DNA from: Dyadobacter luteus
Lineage (GTDB): Bacteria; Bacteroidota; Bacteroidia; Cytophagales; Spirosomataceae
Assembly: GCF_003383615.1 (NCBI RefSeq)
Contig: NZ_QNUL01000007.1
Span: 1-64,000 of the forward strand
Reading direction: 5' to 3'
DNA length: 64,000 bases
A model generated the notes under the pieces. It saw nothing but the letters and a program-made list of their open reading frames with translations. It did not search any database and was not told where the DNA came from. The position numbers and the translations under genes were made by a program. Positions within the stretch are counted from its first letter, which is position 1. Every line of letters starts with the position of its first letter. This document shows positions 14,851-23,092 of this stretch, one piece after another.

Positions 14851-16164
14851 ATGTCTGAAAAAGTGACCAACGGGCTTTCCTCGCCATGGAAAGCTTATGA
14901 AAAAATTGCCGTACGCGCAGCCCTGGTGTATGCTGTCGTAAGCACGATCCCCTTCAACCCGGAGTTCTACAGCCAAAACTTCGACGCCGGATTCAATGTT
15001 AATTCCTACCCGTTCCGCTGGCTGGATGTGGTTTCTCAAAACAAACCCTGGTTTTTTGCAAGCCAGGAAGGAAAGAACTATACGGGCTGGTTTATTACTG
15101 TGCTGATATGTATTGCTGCAGGTTTTGCATGGCAACAAATTGATAAGAAACGGAGAAATGACGAAACCGTTTATTATTGGTTTTATACCGCAGCCCGCTA
15201 CGGCGTGGCGTTGAGGATGTCGTGGTTTGCCTGGGCGAAAGTATTTCCTGTACAAATGCCCTTTCCGACGATCAGTCAGCTGAATACCAATCTGGGAGAC
15301 TTCACGCCTGGAAAGTTGTACTGGCTTACGACAGGCGTATCTCCTTTTTTTGAAGTTTTTGCAGGTATATTCGAGCTTGTGGCCACGCTGCTTTTGCTTT
15401 ATCGACGCACTACAACTTTGGGAGCGTTTATGATGATTGCTATTCTCTTACCAATCTGGTTTGTGAATATTGGTTATAACGCGGGTGTGGAACTCACCAG
15501 TCTGCATTTGCTGAGCCTTTCACTTCTGTTACTGGTCAGAGATGCGGGTAAATATTATCAGATCATTATTGAATACAAAGCAGTTGCGCTCACCTACGTT
15601 CAGCAATTTGAACTACCTGCTACCTGGTACAAATACACCAGACTCGCATTGAAATACGGGTTCATATTCCTGTTCGTAATCTACCGTGGTTTTGGTTACG
15701 GGAATCTGTATGCGAGTGGAAAATCATTCAAGCTTCCACTTGCTGATGGGCTCCCGGGTATCAGTGGATTTTACAAGGTATCTGAGTTTAAGCTGAATGA
15801 CCGGTTTATTCCTGAAGCCATCGGCGACACCACAAGGTGGCAAAATGTAGTATTCGAAAAATTCAATTCAATTAGTATTCAGCTTGACAAACCTTTTAAG
15901 CTCAATACTAAAAATTCCATCCGTACCACAGAGTATTACGGGAATATTGGCCGCCATTACTATGGTTACCAGGCGGATACTATTAACAAAGTATTCAAAC
16001 TCAAAAATCGCGCTGACAGCACAGTACAACTAACCCTTAGGTACGAATTGCACGATACAGGGCAGTTTCTCCTGTCTGGTGTAAATGAAAACCGTGACTC
16101 TATTTTTGTTGTTTTAAATAAAATTGAAAAGAAATATCCACTGGAACAGAAAAGAGAATGGTGA
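14851..16164 (+). CDS. DoxX-like polytopic membrane protein
   Basis: The 437-residue protein starts best at the ATG of MSEKVTNGL (14851); the frame also has an upstream ATG at 14812. Hydrophobic helices are spread over about residues 20-40, 75-95, 110-130, 155-180 (including a GVSPFFEVFAGIFELVATLL helix), 190-210, 220-240 and 270-290. The pattern and the FAWAKVFPVQMP-type loop resemble DoxX/SURF4-like proteins, which associate with thiol redox or quinone processes. The C-terminal 140 residues are soluble and beta-rich. It diverges from the TlpA redox operon, which suggests a related envelope redox function, but no substrate can be named. Confidence 0.7.
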   Translation: MSEKVTNGLSSPWKAYEKIAVRAALVYAVVSTIPFNPEFYSQNFDAGFNVNSYPFRWLDVVSQNKPWFFASQEGKNYTGWFITVLICIAAGFAWQQIDKKRRNDETVYYWFYTAARYGVALRMSWFAWAKVFPVQMPFPTISQLNTNLGDFTPGKLYWLTTGVSPFFEVFAGIFELVATLLLLYRRTTTLGAFMMIAILLPIWFVNIGYNAGVELTSLHLLSLSLLLLVRDAGKYYQIIIEYKAVALTYVQQFELPATWYKYTRLALKYGFIFLFVIYRGFGYGNLYASGKSFKLPLADGLPGISGFYKVSEFKLNDRFIPEAIGDTTRWQNVVFEKFNSISIQLDKPFKLNTKNSIRTTEYYGNIGRHYYGYQADTINKVFKLKNRADSTVQLTLRYELHDTGQFLLSGVNENRDSIFVVLNKIEKKYPLEQKREW

Positions 16165-16224
16165 TTTGTAACTTCAGGTTCTGTGGTACAATTCCCGATT
16201 TAGTCCAAAATAGCAGACCCAATC

Positions 16225-16257
16225 TTTGACAATCCAGAATTCTTGCACTTACCTTTG
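16225..16257 (+). promoter_or_regulatory. Promoter of the SAM-riboswitch leader transcript
   Basis: TTTG (16225-16228) followed, 21 bases after the TTG, by TACCTTTG (16250-16257). Transcription would start near 16264, just upstream of the riboswitch. Confidence 0.7.
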
Positions 16258-16290
16258 CAACGTCTTACAATTACTACCTGCGAAGTAAGC

Positions 16291-16395
16291 GTGGATTTAT
16301 AAAGAAAGAGGGAGAGACAGGCTCGTTGAACTCTTAGCAACTTTCCAGGGCGGAATAAGTGCTAACCTGCCTAATTTTAGGAACTATAAATTTAC
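16291..16395 (+). promoter_or_regulatory. SAM-I-family riboswitch
   Basis: The region folds as the four-helix SAM-I aptamer. P1 pairs 16291-16301 with 16385-16395 (11 pairs, two G-U). The AAGAAAG strand leads into P2, where GGGAGAGAC..GGCTC..GTTGAACTCTTAGCAAC carries the conserved GA-rich/GAA and AGCAAC features. P3 pairs TTAGC-CTT-TCC with GGA-AAG-GCTAA (16334-16365) and includes the signature GTGCTAAC. P4 is CCTAA-TT-TTAGG (16370-16381). This class senses S-adenosylmethionine, usually shutting down methionine or cysteine related genes when SAM is abundant. Here it ends 6 bases before a small cysteine-rich ORF, and a terminator follows 120 bases later. Covariance-model scoring was not possible here. 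Confidence 0.85.
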
Positions 16396-16401
16396 AAAAT
16401 C

Positions 16402-16491
16402 ATGTACAACAACTTTTGTTCAACTCGTCCTGTTTTATGTCGTTCTAACAGCAAAGGGAAATGCTGCCCTAACGATAAGTGGCGAAGCTAA
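16402..16491 (+). CDS. 29-residue cysteine-rich leader peptide/small protein
   Basis: An ATG six bases after the riboswitch P1 helix opens a 29-codon frame containing four cysteines at positions 6, 13, 21 and 22 (with FCSTRP, LCRS, GKCCPNDKWRS). It ends 24 bases before a rho-independent terminator. The position right behind a SAM riboswitch and before a terminator suggests either a leader peptide whose cysteine codons sense cysteine supply, or a small protein directly regulated by SAM. No clear antiterminator pairing with the ORF was found. I do not recognise a named family. Confidence 0.65.
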   Translation: MYNNFCSTRPVLCRSNSKGKCCPNDKWRS

Positions 16492-16513
16492 TTGCAAGCT
16501 CATAGAGCAACAA

Positions 16514-16549
16514 TCCCGGTCGGGGTTATCTGATCCTGACCGGATTTTT
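16514..16549 (+). terminator. Terminator after the cysteine-rich leader ORF
   Basis: CCGGTCGGG (16516-16524) pairs with CCTGACCGG (16535-16543), one wobble, followed by TTTTT. It separates the riboswitch/leader unit from yceI, 53 bases before the yceI start, so readthrough would be needed to express downstream genes from the leader promoter. Confidence 0.8.
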
Positions 16550-16602
16550 AAAATTTACTAGTCTATAAAATCAATAGAATTAATATATTAAATAAAAATA
16601 AC

Positions 16603-17241
16603 ATGAAAAAGATACTTATCCCCATTCTTTCACTGACCGCTTTCGGTCTGGTTTCATTTACAAATCCATCGGATAAAACCGCAAAAGAAGCTTCTTACGC
16701 TGTGGACGCGAAACAAAGTAAGCTGGTATGGCACGCTAAAAAAGTAACCGGTGAGCATTCAGGAACGGCGCCGATCAAGCAGGGATCGCTCATCTTGAAC
16801 GACGGAAAGTTGAAAGGTGGCAACTTTGAAATCAGTCTGAAAGACCTTACGGTGACGGATATCACCGATCCAGAATACAACGCAAAATTGGTAGGACACC
16901 TCAAAAACGATGACTTCTTCGCCGTTGACAAACACCCTGTTGCAAAACTACAAATCGTATCTGCGACACCTTCCGGAGCCAACAAATACGATGTAAAAGG
17001 CAAACTGACGATCAAAGGCGTAACCAACGATATCACCTTCCCTGCTGAAGTGACCAGCAATGGTAAAGCGGTAACCGGCAAGGCAAAAATCGCCATTGAC
17101 CGTACCAAATATGATATTAAATACAATTCGAAGAGCGTATTCTCCTCTATCGGAGACAAAGCGATTGATGATGTATTCAATCTTGATATATCGCTGGTAG
17201 CGGCAGAAACAGCAACTACCGCCAAAGCGAAAACCAAATAA
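16603..17241 (+). CDS. YceI-family exported lipid-binding protein
   Basis: The 212-residue protein has an N-terminal signal segment and a YceI lipocalin-like barrel (about 30-200): YAVDAKQSKLVWHAKKVTG, KGGNFEISLKDLTV, LKNDDFFAVDKHP, KGKLTIKGVTNDITFP and the late FDRT-like IDRTKYDIKYNSKS. The family binds polyisoprenoid-type lipids in the periplasm and often accompanies cytochrome or quinone functions. The tail is Ala/Lys/Thr-rich. It lies behind the riboswitch, leader ORF and terminator, so it may be expressed only on readthrough or from a promoter I did not find. The function here is otherwise open. Confidence 0.92.
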   Translation: MKKILIPILSLTAFGLVSFTNPSDKTAKEASYAVDAKQSKLVWHAKKVTGEHSGTAPIKQGSLILNDGKLKGGNFEISLKDLTVTDITDPEYNAKLVGHLKNDDFFAVDKHPVAKLQIVSATPSGANKYDVKGKLTIKGVTNDITFPAEVTSNGKAVTGKAKIAIDRTKYDIKYNSKSVFSSIGDKAIDDVFNLDISLVAAETATTAKAKTK

Positions 17242-17255
17242 TTACACCTCCAATC

Positions 17256-17387
17256 CTGATTTGATGATGTGCAGGCGAAGTAGCTAACACTACACTTTTT
17301 ATTTCAACAGCAGAAAGCGACAGGAACTGCAGGCTCCCCAGTCCTTTGTAAAGTTGCTCTAAGAGTGCCCGTGCATCATCAAATCAG
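17256..17387 (+). other. Candidate structured RNA element of unknown class
   Basis: CTGATTTGATGATG (17256-17269) is perfectly complementary to 17374-17387; three more pairs, two of them G-U, extend the helix inward to 17272/17371. The wobble pairs hold on the plus-strand RNA only. The enclosed 98 bases can form AAGTAG/CTACACTT (17278-17298) and GGAACTG/CAGTCC (about 17323-17344) hairpins. A long closing helix over a multi-hairpin core is the layout of riboswitch-like leaders. It lies between yceI and the TonB-dependent receptor. No U-run follows, so it is not a simple terminator. I could not match it to a known class. Confidence 0.45.
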
Positions 17388-17544
17388 AATAACGTTTACC
17401 ATATAGCGTTCATACGCTTCCCGCACTTCATTCAAATTCGATCTGAATCTCTGGTGTACCGCAATCGTCGCCAGTCTGACTTATCCCTTTTACAGTTTTT
17501 AGAAATCGCGAGGCATATAACATGCTTCCAAAACCTGTCATTGA

Positions 17545-20298
17545 ATGAAAAACTATTTTTTACTCCTTTTACTTTTTATCTCCACTGCCACGCTCGCCCA
17601 GCAACGCATTATCACGGGTCGGGTTACGGCCTCCGAAAACGGCGAGCCATTACCGGGAGTGAACATCACCATCAAAAATACACGCCAGGGCACCATCACC
17701 GACGGCGACGGAAAATTCACACTGACTGTCGTAAAAGGCGAGACTTTGATTTTCTCCTTCATCGGTTTTCTGGCAAAGGAAGTGCCTATTCATGCTTCCA
17801 ATGAATACAATGTGGCACTTCAGACAAGTACGCACACATTGGGCGAAGTACAGGTTGTAGGCTCACGCAATGCGAACCGCACCAAACTGGATTCTCCCGT
17901 TCCGGTGGATGTAATTGATTTGAAACCACTTCTGGAATCCGCACCGCAGGTGAGTATCACACAACTTTTACAATACGTATCACCTTCTTTCCATTCAGTA
18001 AACGGAAGTAATGCCGGAGATGCGGGCTCTGCGCTGAACCTTTCTCAACTCAGAGGATTGGGAGTGGATCAGGTGCTGGTACTTGTAAATGGCAAGCGTC
18101 GCCACAAAAGCTCTAATATTAACTGGGGAGGATTGGGTAATGGCGCGACGGGCTATGACCTGAATTCCATTCCAACCGCCGCTATTGAAAGAGTTGAAAT
18201 CCTGAGAGACGGAGCTGCCGCTCAATATGGCTCTGATGCGATTGCCGGGGTAATCAATATTGTATTGAACAAAAGCACTGAGCAACTTACCATCAGTTCT
18301 ACGGCCAGTACACGTCGTCGCGGTGATGGTACCACCACTCGTACGAATGCCAACTATGGTTTTGCGTTAGGAAAAACAGGAGGTTATCTCAACACTACAG
18401 CTGAATTTGCTACGCAGGCTATCGCGCTTTTACCAGGTAATGACGATGCCGGATTATACCTGGGACCAGTGTACGGAGGCGGTGCGAATACCCGTAATTA
18501 CGATGCTATATACACCAAAGAAATTGACGAAGCGATTCTGGCGAGCAGAGGTATTGACCGCCATTTTTTTGACCGTCGCGCAGGTGGTTCCAACAAGGCT
18601 AAGGATGCACTTTTGTTCTTCAATGCAGCCATTCCATTGAGACAAAATGCAGAGGTGTATGCTTTCGGAGGGATCAGTCATCGTAACTCGCAATTTACAG
18701 CAGTATACCGTCTGCCGGGCTGGACAGAGCGTAACAACTCATTCCTCTACCCCGACGGCTTCCTGCCTGCCATGGAAAACATCATTTCTGATAAATCGCT
18801 GGCGGTAGGTATCAAAGGTAAAATCCGTGACTGGGATGTAGATATTTCCAATGTTTACGGGAAAAACGATTTTGGCAACGTGATTACCAATTCTCTGAAT
18901 GCAAGTTTGGGTTTGAAAACGCCGAGGACATTCGATGCAGGGAGCTACAATGCCAGCCAGAATACAGGAAGTATCGACATCAGCCGCTATTTTGACAAAG
19001 TATTGAAAGGGATCAACGTAGCATTCGGAGCGCAGTACCGTGTTGAAACGTATCAGATCATTGCAGGGGAATCGGCCTCCTATTCCAAAGGAGATTTGAG
19101 AACCGTATGGGGATTGGATACAACAGCAACCGGTATTATTTACAATACCAATGAAGGACAAATCGGATTGAACGGACTTTCTCCGGGTTCTCAAATTCAC
19201 GCAGGCTTTCGTCCTGAAAATGCTGTGAACGTAAACCGCTCGATCCTGGCCGGCTACGTAGATGTGGAAGCAAATATTACTCAAAACTGGCTGGTATCCG
19301 GCGCCTTACGACTTGAAAATTTCTCCGGGCTGGGTAACGTAACGACCTACAAAATTGCAACCAAGTTCAATATTTCGGATCGTCTGGGTCTGCGCGGATC
19401 ACATAATACGGGTTTCCGTGCTCCTGACCTTGCCCAGTATTATTATACTGAAACTTCAACCAGTTTTCAGCAGGGCCGCGCTATCGACCAGGTCACTGCC
19501 TCCAACCAAAGTGCCGCTACCCGTGCACTCGGTTTCCCAACACTTACACCTGAAAAATCAAAAGGTTATACACTAGGAATCACCACGCAGCCTTTCAGAA
19601 ACTTTGAACTGACTGCAGACGCATATCTGGTAGATGTAAACAACCGTGTGGGAAACACAGGAAATTTCTCGGCAACGGATGTGAACCTGCCACTAGAAGT
19701 GCGTAATCTTTTTGTACAGACAGGAACAACGCAGGCCAAATTCTTCTATAACTCATTCAGTACAAGAACGAAAGGATTGGAGATTACTGGTAGCTACCGT
19801 ACACCATTCAGAGGCGGCGCACTGAACCTGTTGTTGGGAGCCAATTTTGTAAGAAATGAAGTAACCAGCGTGAACACACCGGCAGGACTGGAAGCTTACC
19901 GCTATATCATTTTCAACGACGGTGAAAAAGCGCGGGTAACTTCGCACATTCCTGGTCAGAAGATTAATGTACAGGGAACTTACAAACTTGGAAAACTGAC
20001 CTATATGGCACGTGCTATTTATTTCGGCTCCGTAACGACAGCTTCAGCCTTGAATGCAAATTTCCCTCAGCCCGATTATTTCTACCAGAAACTGAAACCT
20101 ATCTGGGTTGTGGATGCGTCAGTAGCTTATTCGTTCACAAAGTCGCTGCAAGGTGTAATTGGTGTAAACAATGCTTTCAACCAATTGGGCGACTATACCG
20201 ATCCTTCTCTGAATCCACGTAACAATCCTTCAATCATAGGCTTGCAGAACGGCAGCGCGGGAATTCAGCCTTTCATTCGTATCACCGCTAAACTTTAA
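17545..20298 (+). CDS. TonB-dependent outer-membrane receptor
   Basis: This 917-residue receptor has a signal peptide (1-19, ending TLAQ), a carboxypeptidase-like regulatory domain (about 20-105: ITGRVTASENGEPLPGVNIT), a plug (about 115-235) with ERVEILRDGAAAQYGSDAIAG and INIVLNKS, and a beta barrel to a terminal FIRITAKL strand. It imports an unknown ligand through the outer membrane with TonB energy. It is a classical TonB-dependent receptor, not SusC: it lacks the SusC-specific extended N-terminal signatures and has no SusD partner. A DUF4397 lipoprotein follows 25 bases later. The SAM riboswitch upstream suggests, but does not prove, a sulfur-related ligand. Confidence 0.93.
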   Translation: MKNYFLLLLLFISTATLAQQRIITGRVTASENGEPLPGVNITIKNTRQGTITDGDGKFTLTVVKGETLIFSFIGFLAKEVPIHASNEYNVALQTSTHTLGEVQVVGSRNANRTKLDSPVPVDVIDLKPLLESAPQVSITQLLQYVSPSFHSVNGSNAGDAGSALNLSQLRGLGVDQVLVLVNGKRRHKSSNINWGGLGNGATGYDLNSIPTAAIERVEILRDGAAAQYGSDAIAGVINIVLNKSTEQLTISSTASTRRRGDGTTTRTNANYGFALGKTGGYLNTTAEFATQAIALLPGNDDAGLYLGPVYGGGANTRNYDAIYTKEIDEAILASRGIDRHFFDRRAGGSNKAKDALLFFNAAIPLRQNAEVYAFGGISHRNSQFTAVYRLPGWTERNNSFLYPDGFLPAMENIISDKSLAVGIKGKIRDWDVDISNVYGKNDFGNVITNSLNASLGLKTPRTFDAGSYNASQNTGSIDISRYFDKVLKGINVAFGAQYRVETYQIIAGESASYSKGDLRTVWGLDTTATGIIYNTNEGQIGLNGLSPGSQIHAGFRPENAVNVNRSILAGYVDVEANITQNWLVSGALRLENFSGLGNVTTYKIATKFNISDRLGLRGSHNTGFRAPDLAQYYYTETSTSFQQGRAIDQVTASNQSAATRALGFPTLTPEKSKGYTLGITTQPFRNFELTADAYLVDVNNRVGNTGNFSATDVNLPLEVRNLFVQTGTTQAKFFYNSFSTRTKGLEITGSYRTPFRGGALNLLLGANFVRNEVTSVNTPAGLEAYRYIIFNDGEKARVTSHIPGQKINVQGTYKLGKLTYMARAIYFGSVTTASALNANFPQPDYFYQKLKPIWVVDASVAYSFTKSLQGVIGVNNAFNQLGDYTDPSLNPRNNPSIIGLQNGSAGIQPFIRITAKL

Positions 20299-20323
20299 TC
20301 CAACCTTCGTTAATTCTCAGACA

Positions 20324-21130
20324 ATGAAAATGAATACATTCCAATTATCGAAAAGGATCCAGTCGGTGTTGCTGTTCGTGCTGGGCGCGACTGCCCTAAC
20401 GGGCTGTGAAGACACCTCCTACCTGGACATTGATGCGGCCGACAGACCTCCGCTAAGCGCTTACATTAGTTTTGTAAATGCCCGTCCGGTTAATGCAGGA
20501 ATCAGTTTCTGGACGTTCACAGATAAAATCACTCCAACGCCAGTGGCGATCAACCAGGCTTCTGAATACTACCCGACTGTATTCGGAAGTGTACAGATTA
20601 ACATAACAGAAGGGAATAATACCAGTTATAAAGCATCGTATCAGTTTGGCAACAGCGCTACGTTTTCAGCCACCGGCAGACCGAACGGACCTATCGCCAC
20701 TTTTTACCACACTGTAGTGGCTGCCCGCACCAGCAAAAACAACGCCGATTCACTGATCCTTTTTTATGATGATCTGAAAGCGCCGGATGCAGGTAAAGCT
20801 AAATTACGATTTGTGAATCTCTCACCGGGTGCAGGAACACTGAACGTACTGAAAGATAAAACACCTCTCTTCACCAACGTAGCCTACGGAAGGGCTGCCA
20901 ATTCATCCCTTAGCGGAGAAACACTCAGTGCCTGGTCACTTGGGCCATTCCAAAGTGTGGATCCGGGATCTTACCCACTCAATTTTACCAATGCAACCAA
21001 CGGCAACACTACCGGCAGTACTTCTACTATCACATTGGAAGCAGGTAAAATTTACACCGTCTTCACAAACGGATTGTTACAAGGAACACCGGAGTTCGGC
21101 GTCAAAGTGATCGAACATCCTGTGAAATAG
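20324..21130 (+). CDS. DUF4397-domain lipoprotein
   Basis: The 268-residue protein has a lipobox LTGC with lipidated Cys28, so it is anchored in the envelope. The body contains two repeats of the DUF4397 type: YISFVNARPVNAGISFW early and LRFVNLSPGAGTLNVLKDKT later, ending in AGKIYTVFTNGLLQGTPEF. DUF4397 proteins are cell-surface beta proteins with no firm function. It follows the receptor by 25 bases and is closed by a terminator, so the two probably form an operon and may act together in ligand capture, as SusD does for SusC. Confidence 0.85.
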   Translation: MKMNTFQLSKRIQSVLLFVLGATALTGCEDTSYLDIDAADRPPLSAYISFVNARPVNAGISFWTFTDKITPTPVAINQASEYYPTVFGSVQINITEGNNTSYKASYQFGNSATFSATGRPNGPIATFYHTVVAARTSKNNADSLILFYDDLKAPDAGKAKLRFVNLSPGAGTLNVLKDKTPLFTNVAYGRAANSSLSGETLSAWSLGPFQSVDPGSYPLNFTNATNGNTTGSTSTITLEAGKIYTVFTNGLLQGTPEFGVKVIEHPVK

Positions 21131-21153
21131 ATAATTGGTGATGGAAGTTGAAT

Positions 21154-21187
21154 ACTCCGTGATGGGTTTCCCATTGCGGAGTTTTTT
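21154..21187 (+). terminator. Terminator of the receptor-lipoprotein operon
   Basis: ACTCCG/CGGAGT outer stem with an inner ATGGG/CCCAT stem, followed by six T. Confidence 0.85.
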
Positions 21188-21271
21188 GTTTTGAGCAGGT
21201 ATGTCCGCGAAGGTTACAGTATTTTGCCACGGATCGCACACATGGACACCGATATGGTATTATCAGACAAT

Positions 21272-21298
21272 AAAAAGCTCCGGCCAAACGACCGGAGC
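21272..21298 (-). terminator. Terminator of the small ACT/NIL-like gene
   Basis: GCTCCGG (21277-21283) pairs with CCGGAGC (21292-21298); on the minus strand the stem is followed by TTTTTA. Confidence 0.8.
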
Positions 21299-21336
21299 AT
21301 ATAAAGACAACAACAAAATGTGAATGTCCGCAATAC

Positions 21337-21564
21337 TTAACCTTCCACCAGCGCTACATTTTTGGAACGCATCAGACGTACAACTGAATTAAATTTGACC
21401 AGATCGGAAGCTTCAAAGCGCAGGATACCCACCACATCTTTCCCAATGCTGCTGAAATTAAGATGACTGATACGAACTCCCTGCACAGATTCTACCAGGG
21501 ATGTGATATGATGAATACTTTGGGACTTAGGATAAGTCAGTTTCAATTGATAAGTGTTTTCCAT
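21337..21564 (-). CDS. Small ACT/NIL-like domain protein (75 residues)
   Basis: The sequence alternates strand-helix-strand: YQLKLTYPKS, a helix around HHITSLVESV, VRISHLNFSSIGKDVVGILRF, a second helix and a final VALVEG strand. This beta-alpha-beta-beta-alpha-beta pattern is that of ACT, RAM or NIL ligand-binding domains; NIL domains bind methionine in MetN transporters. I cannot assign a ligand. The gene is convincing because it has a promoter at 21626-21656 and its own terminator. It is isolated from neighbours on its strand. Confidence 0.65.
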   Translation of the reverse strand: MENTYQLKLTYPKSQSIHHITSLVESVQGVRISHLNFSSIGKDVVGILRFEASDLVKFNSVVRLMRSKNVALVEG

Positions 21565-21625
21565 GACATTCAGCTGTTTTGTTGATTATATTTTTCTATT
21601 TAGTCTACTAACTTTATATAGTATA

Positions 21626-21656
21626 CAAATATAAAGATGTCACCAGTATCTCCCAA
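21626..21656 (-). promoter_or_regulatory. Promoter of the small ACT/NIL-like gene
   Basis: On the minus strand TTG (21656-21654), 20 bases, TATATTTG (21633-21626), with a leader of about 55 bases. The rest of this 300-base divergent region is AT-rich; TACATTTG at 21810-21817 may serve the desaturase gene, but no TTG sits at the usual distance. Confidence 0.65.
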
Positions 21657-21863
21657 TCATAAACAATGAAATATCTGCAACGTACCACCACACAGATTAA
21701 GAAAAATAACAATAACCAAAATTCACATTATCAATGCATTAAGTATCATCATACAAAATATTACCCCTTCCCTCTTGCATGATTAATAGCAAATATTAAA
21801 ACGCTTGTTTACATTTGTACATATACTCTATATTTTAACTATACTATTACAGTATTTCTTGTG

Positions 21864-23072
21864 ATGAATCTCAATTACATGGCCATCGCAGTACCCTTTT
21901 TCTTAACCTTTATTGCCATTGAATATCTGGTGGCAAAGAAGATGGGCAGAAAAGTTTTCCATTTCAATAGCTCCATAGCGAACATGAATGTGGGCATCGC
22001 AGAAAGGCTCATTGATATGTTTACAGCAGCTGCTTTTTATTTTTTCTACGAGTACCTTCATCAGCACTACGCTATTTTCGACATCAAAGCTACCCTGCTT
22101 ACCTGGATCGCACTCATTCTGGCCACTGATCTTATATGGTATTGGTACCACCGGTTTGGTCATAAAGTCAATCTGTTCTGGGCCTTTCACGTAGTACATC
22201 ATACCAGCGAAGAATTCAATTACACAGCCGGAACGCGTATCACTATTTTCCAGGCTGTGGTCAGAACCTTGTTCTGGGCAGTTTTGCCTGTTATTGGTTT
22301 TCCGGCCCCCATGATCACCACCATGCTTATCGTACATGGGCTATACCCATTTTTTACTCATACACAACTGATAGGTAAACTTGGAATTCTTGAATATATC
22401 CTGGTGACCCCTTCTCATCACAGGGTACATCACGCGAGTAATGAAGCTTATCTCGACAAAAACTTCGGTGATATGTTTATCATCTGGGACAAGATTTTCG
22501 GAACCTTTCAGGAAGAGGAGGAAGAAGCAAAATACGGTCTTACCAAGCAACTCGACAGCTACAGCTTCCTTTGGCAGCATTTCCATTATCTGGTGGAATT
22601 GTGGTACGCAGCCAAAGCGAAAACAGGTATTATCAATAAAGTGAAGCTCTTTTTTGGGAGCCCCGCGGATTTCGATCCGGAAGTACGTGCCATTGTAGAA
22701 AGAAAATTTCTCTCGAAGCATAAGGTACGTGTCAGTACACAAAAGTTCAGGACGTACGTACTGGTTCAGTTTTCAGCCATGCTCATCATGCTTTTTTTCC
22801 TGCTACTGTTTGAGCATCACACCGACTTGTTTCTTCAACTGATGGCTGCGCTGGTCATTCTGGTGACGCTGATCAACTGCGGAGCCATTCTGGAACAACG
22901 CCGCTGGGTATTTTTTCTGGAACTGGTAAGAGGTTTTCTCATTGTCTTTACCACCTTTTACTATTTCCCTCACCCCACCACCTTTGTCTTGCTAAGCCTG
23001 TTTACAGTAGGTTCACTGGTTTATTTTTCAACATTACAGCGACAGTATCTCAATACGATCTATGGCCGATAA
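21864..23072 (+). CDS. Sterol desaturase/fatty acid hydroxylase family membrane enzyme
   Basis: This 402-residue di-iron membrane oxygenase has the three histidine boxes of the family: HRFGH, HVVHHTSEEFN and HRVHHASNEAYLDKN, which bind two irons. Hydrophobic segments lie before and between the boxes, and several more helices fill the C-terminal 110 residues, an extension beyond the usual 250-300-residue core. It would hydroxylate or desaturate a lipid in the inner membrane; the substrate is unknown. The ATG at 21864 is preferred over the GTG codon just before it. A PIG-L deacetylase gene starts 20 bases downstream, so they may be co-transcribed. Confidence 0.9.
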   Translation: MNLNYMAIAVPFFLTFIAIEYLVAKKMGRKVFHFNSSIANMNVGIAERLIDMFTAAAFYFFYEYLHQHYAIFDIKATLLTWIALILATDLIWYWYHRFGHKVNLFWAFHVVHHTSEEFNYTAGTRITIFQAVVRTLFWAVLPVIGFPAPMITTMLIVHGLYPFFTHTQLIGKLGILEYILVTPSHHRVHHASNEAYLDKNFGDMFIIWDKIFGTFQEEEEEAKYGLTKQLDSYSFLWQHFHYLVELWYAAKAKTGIINKVKLFFGSPADFDPEVRAIVERKFLSKHKVRVSTQKFRTYVLVQFSAMLIMLFFLLLFEHHTDLFLQLMAALVILVTLINCGAILEQRRWVFFLELVRGFLIVFTTFYYFPHPTTFVLLSLFTVGSLVYFSTLQRQYLNTIYGR

Positions 23073-23092
23073 TCCCTAATCCATGTACGCCT

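Noticed and set aside
17256-17387. Cobalamin, TPP or FMN riboswitch
   Set aside because: None of the conserved core words of those classes could be found on either strand, so it is left as unidentified.
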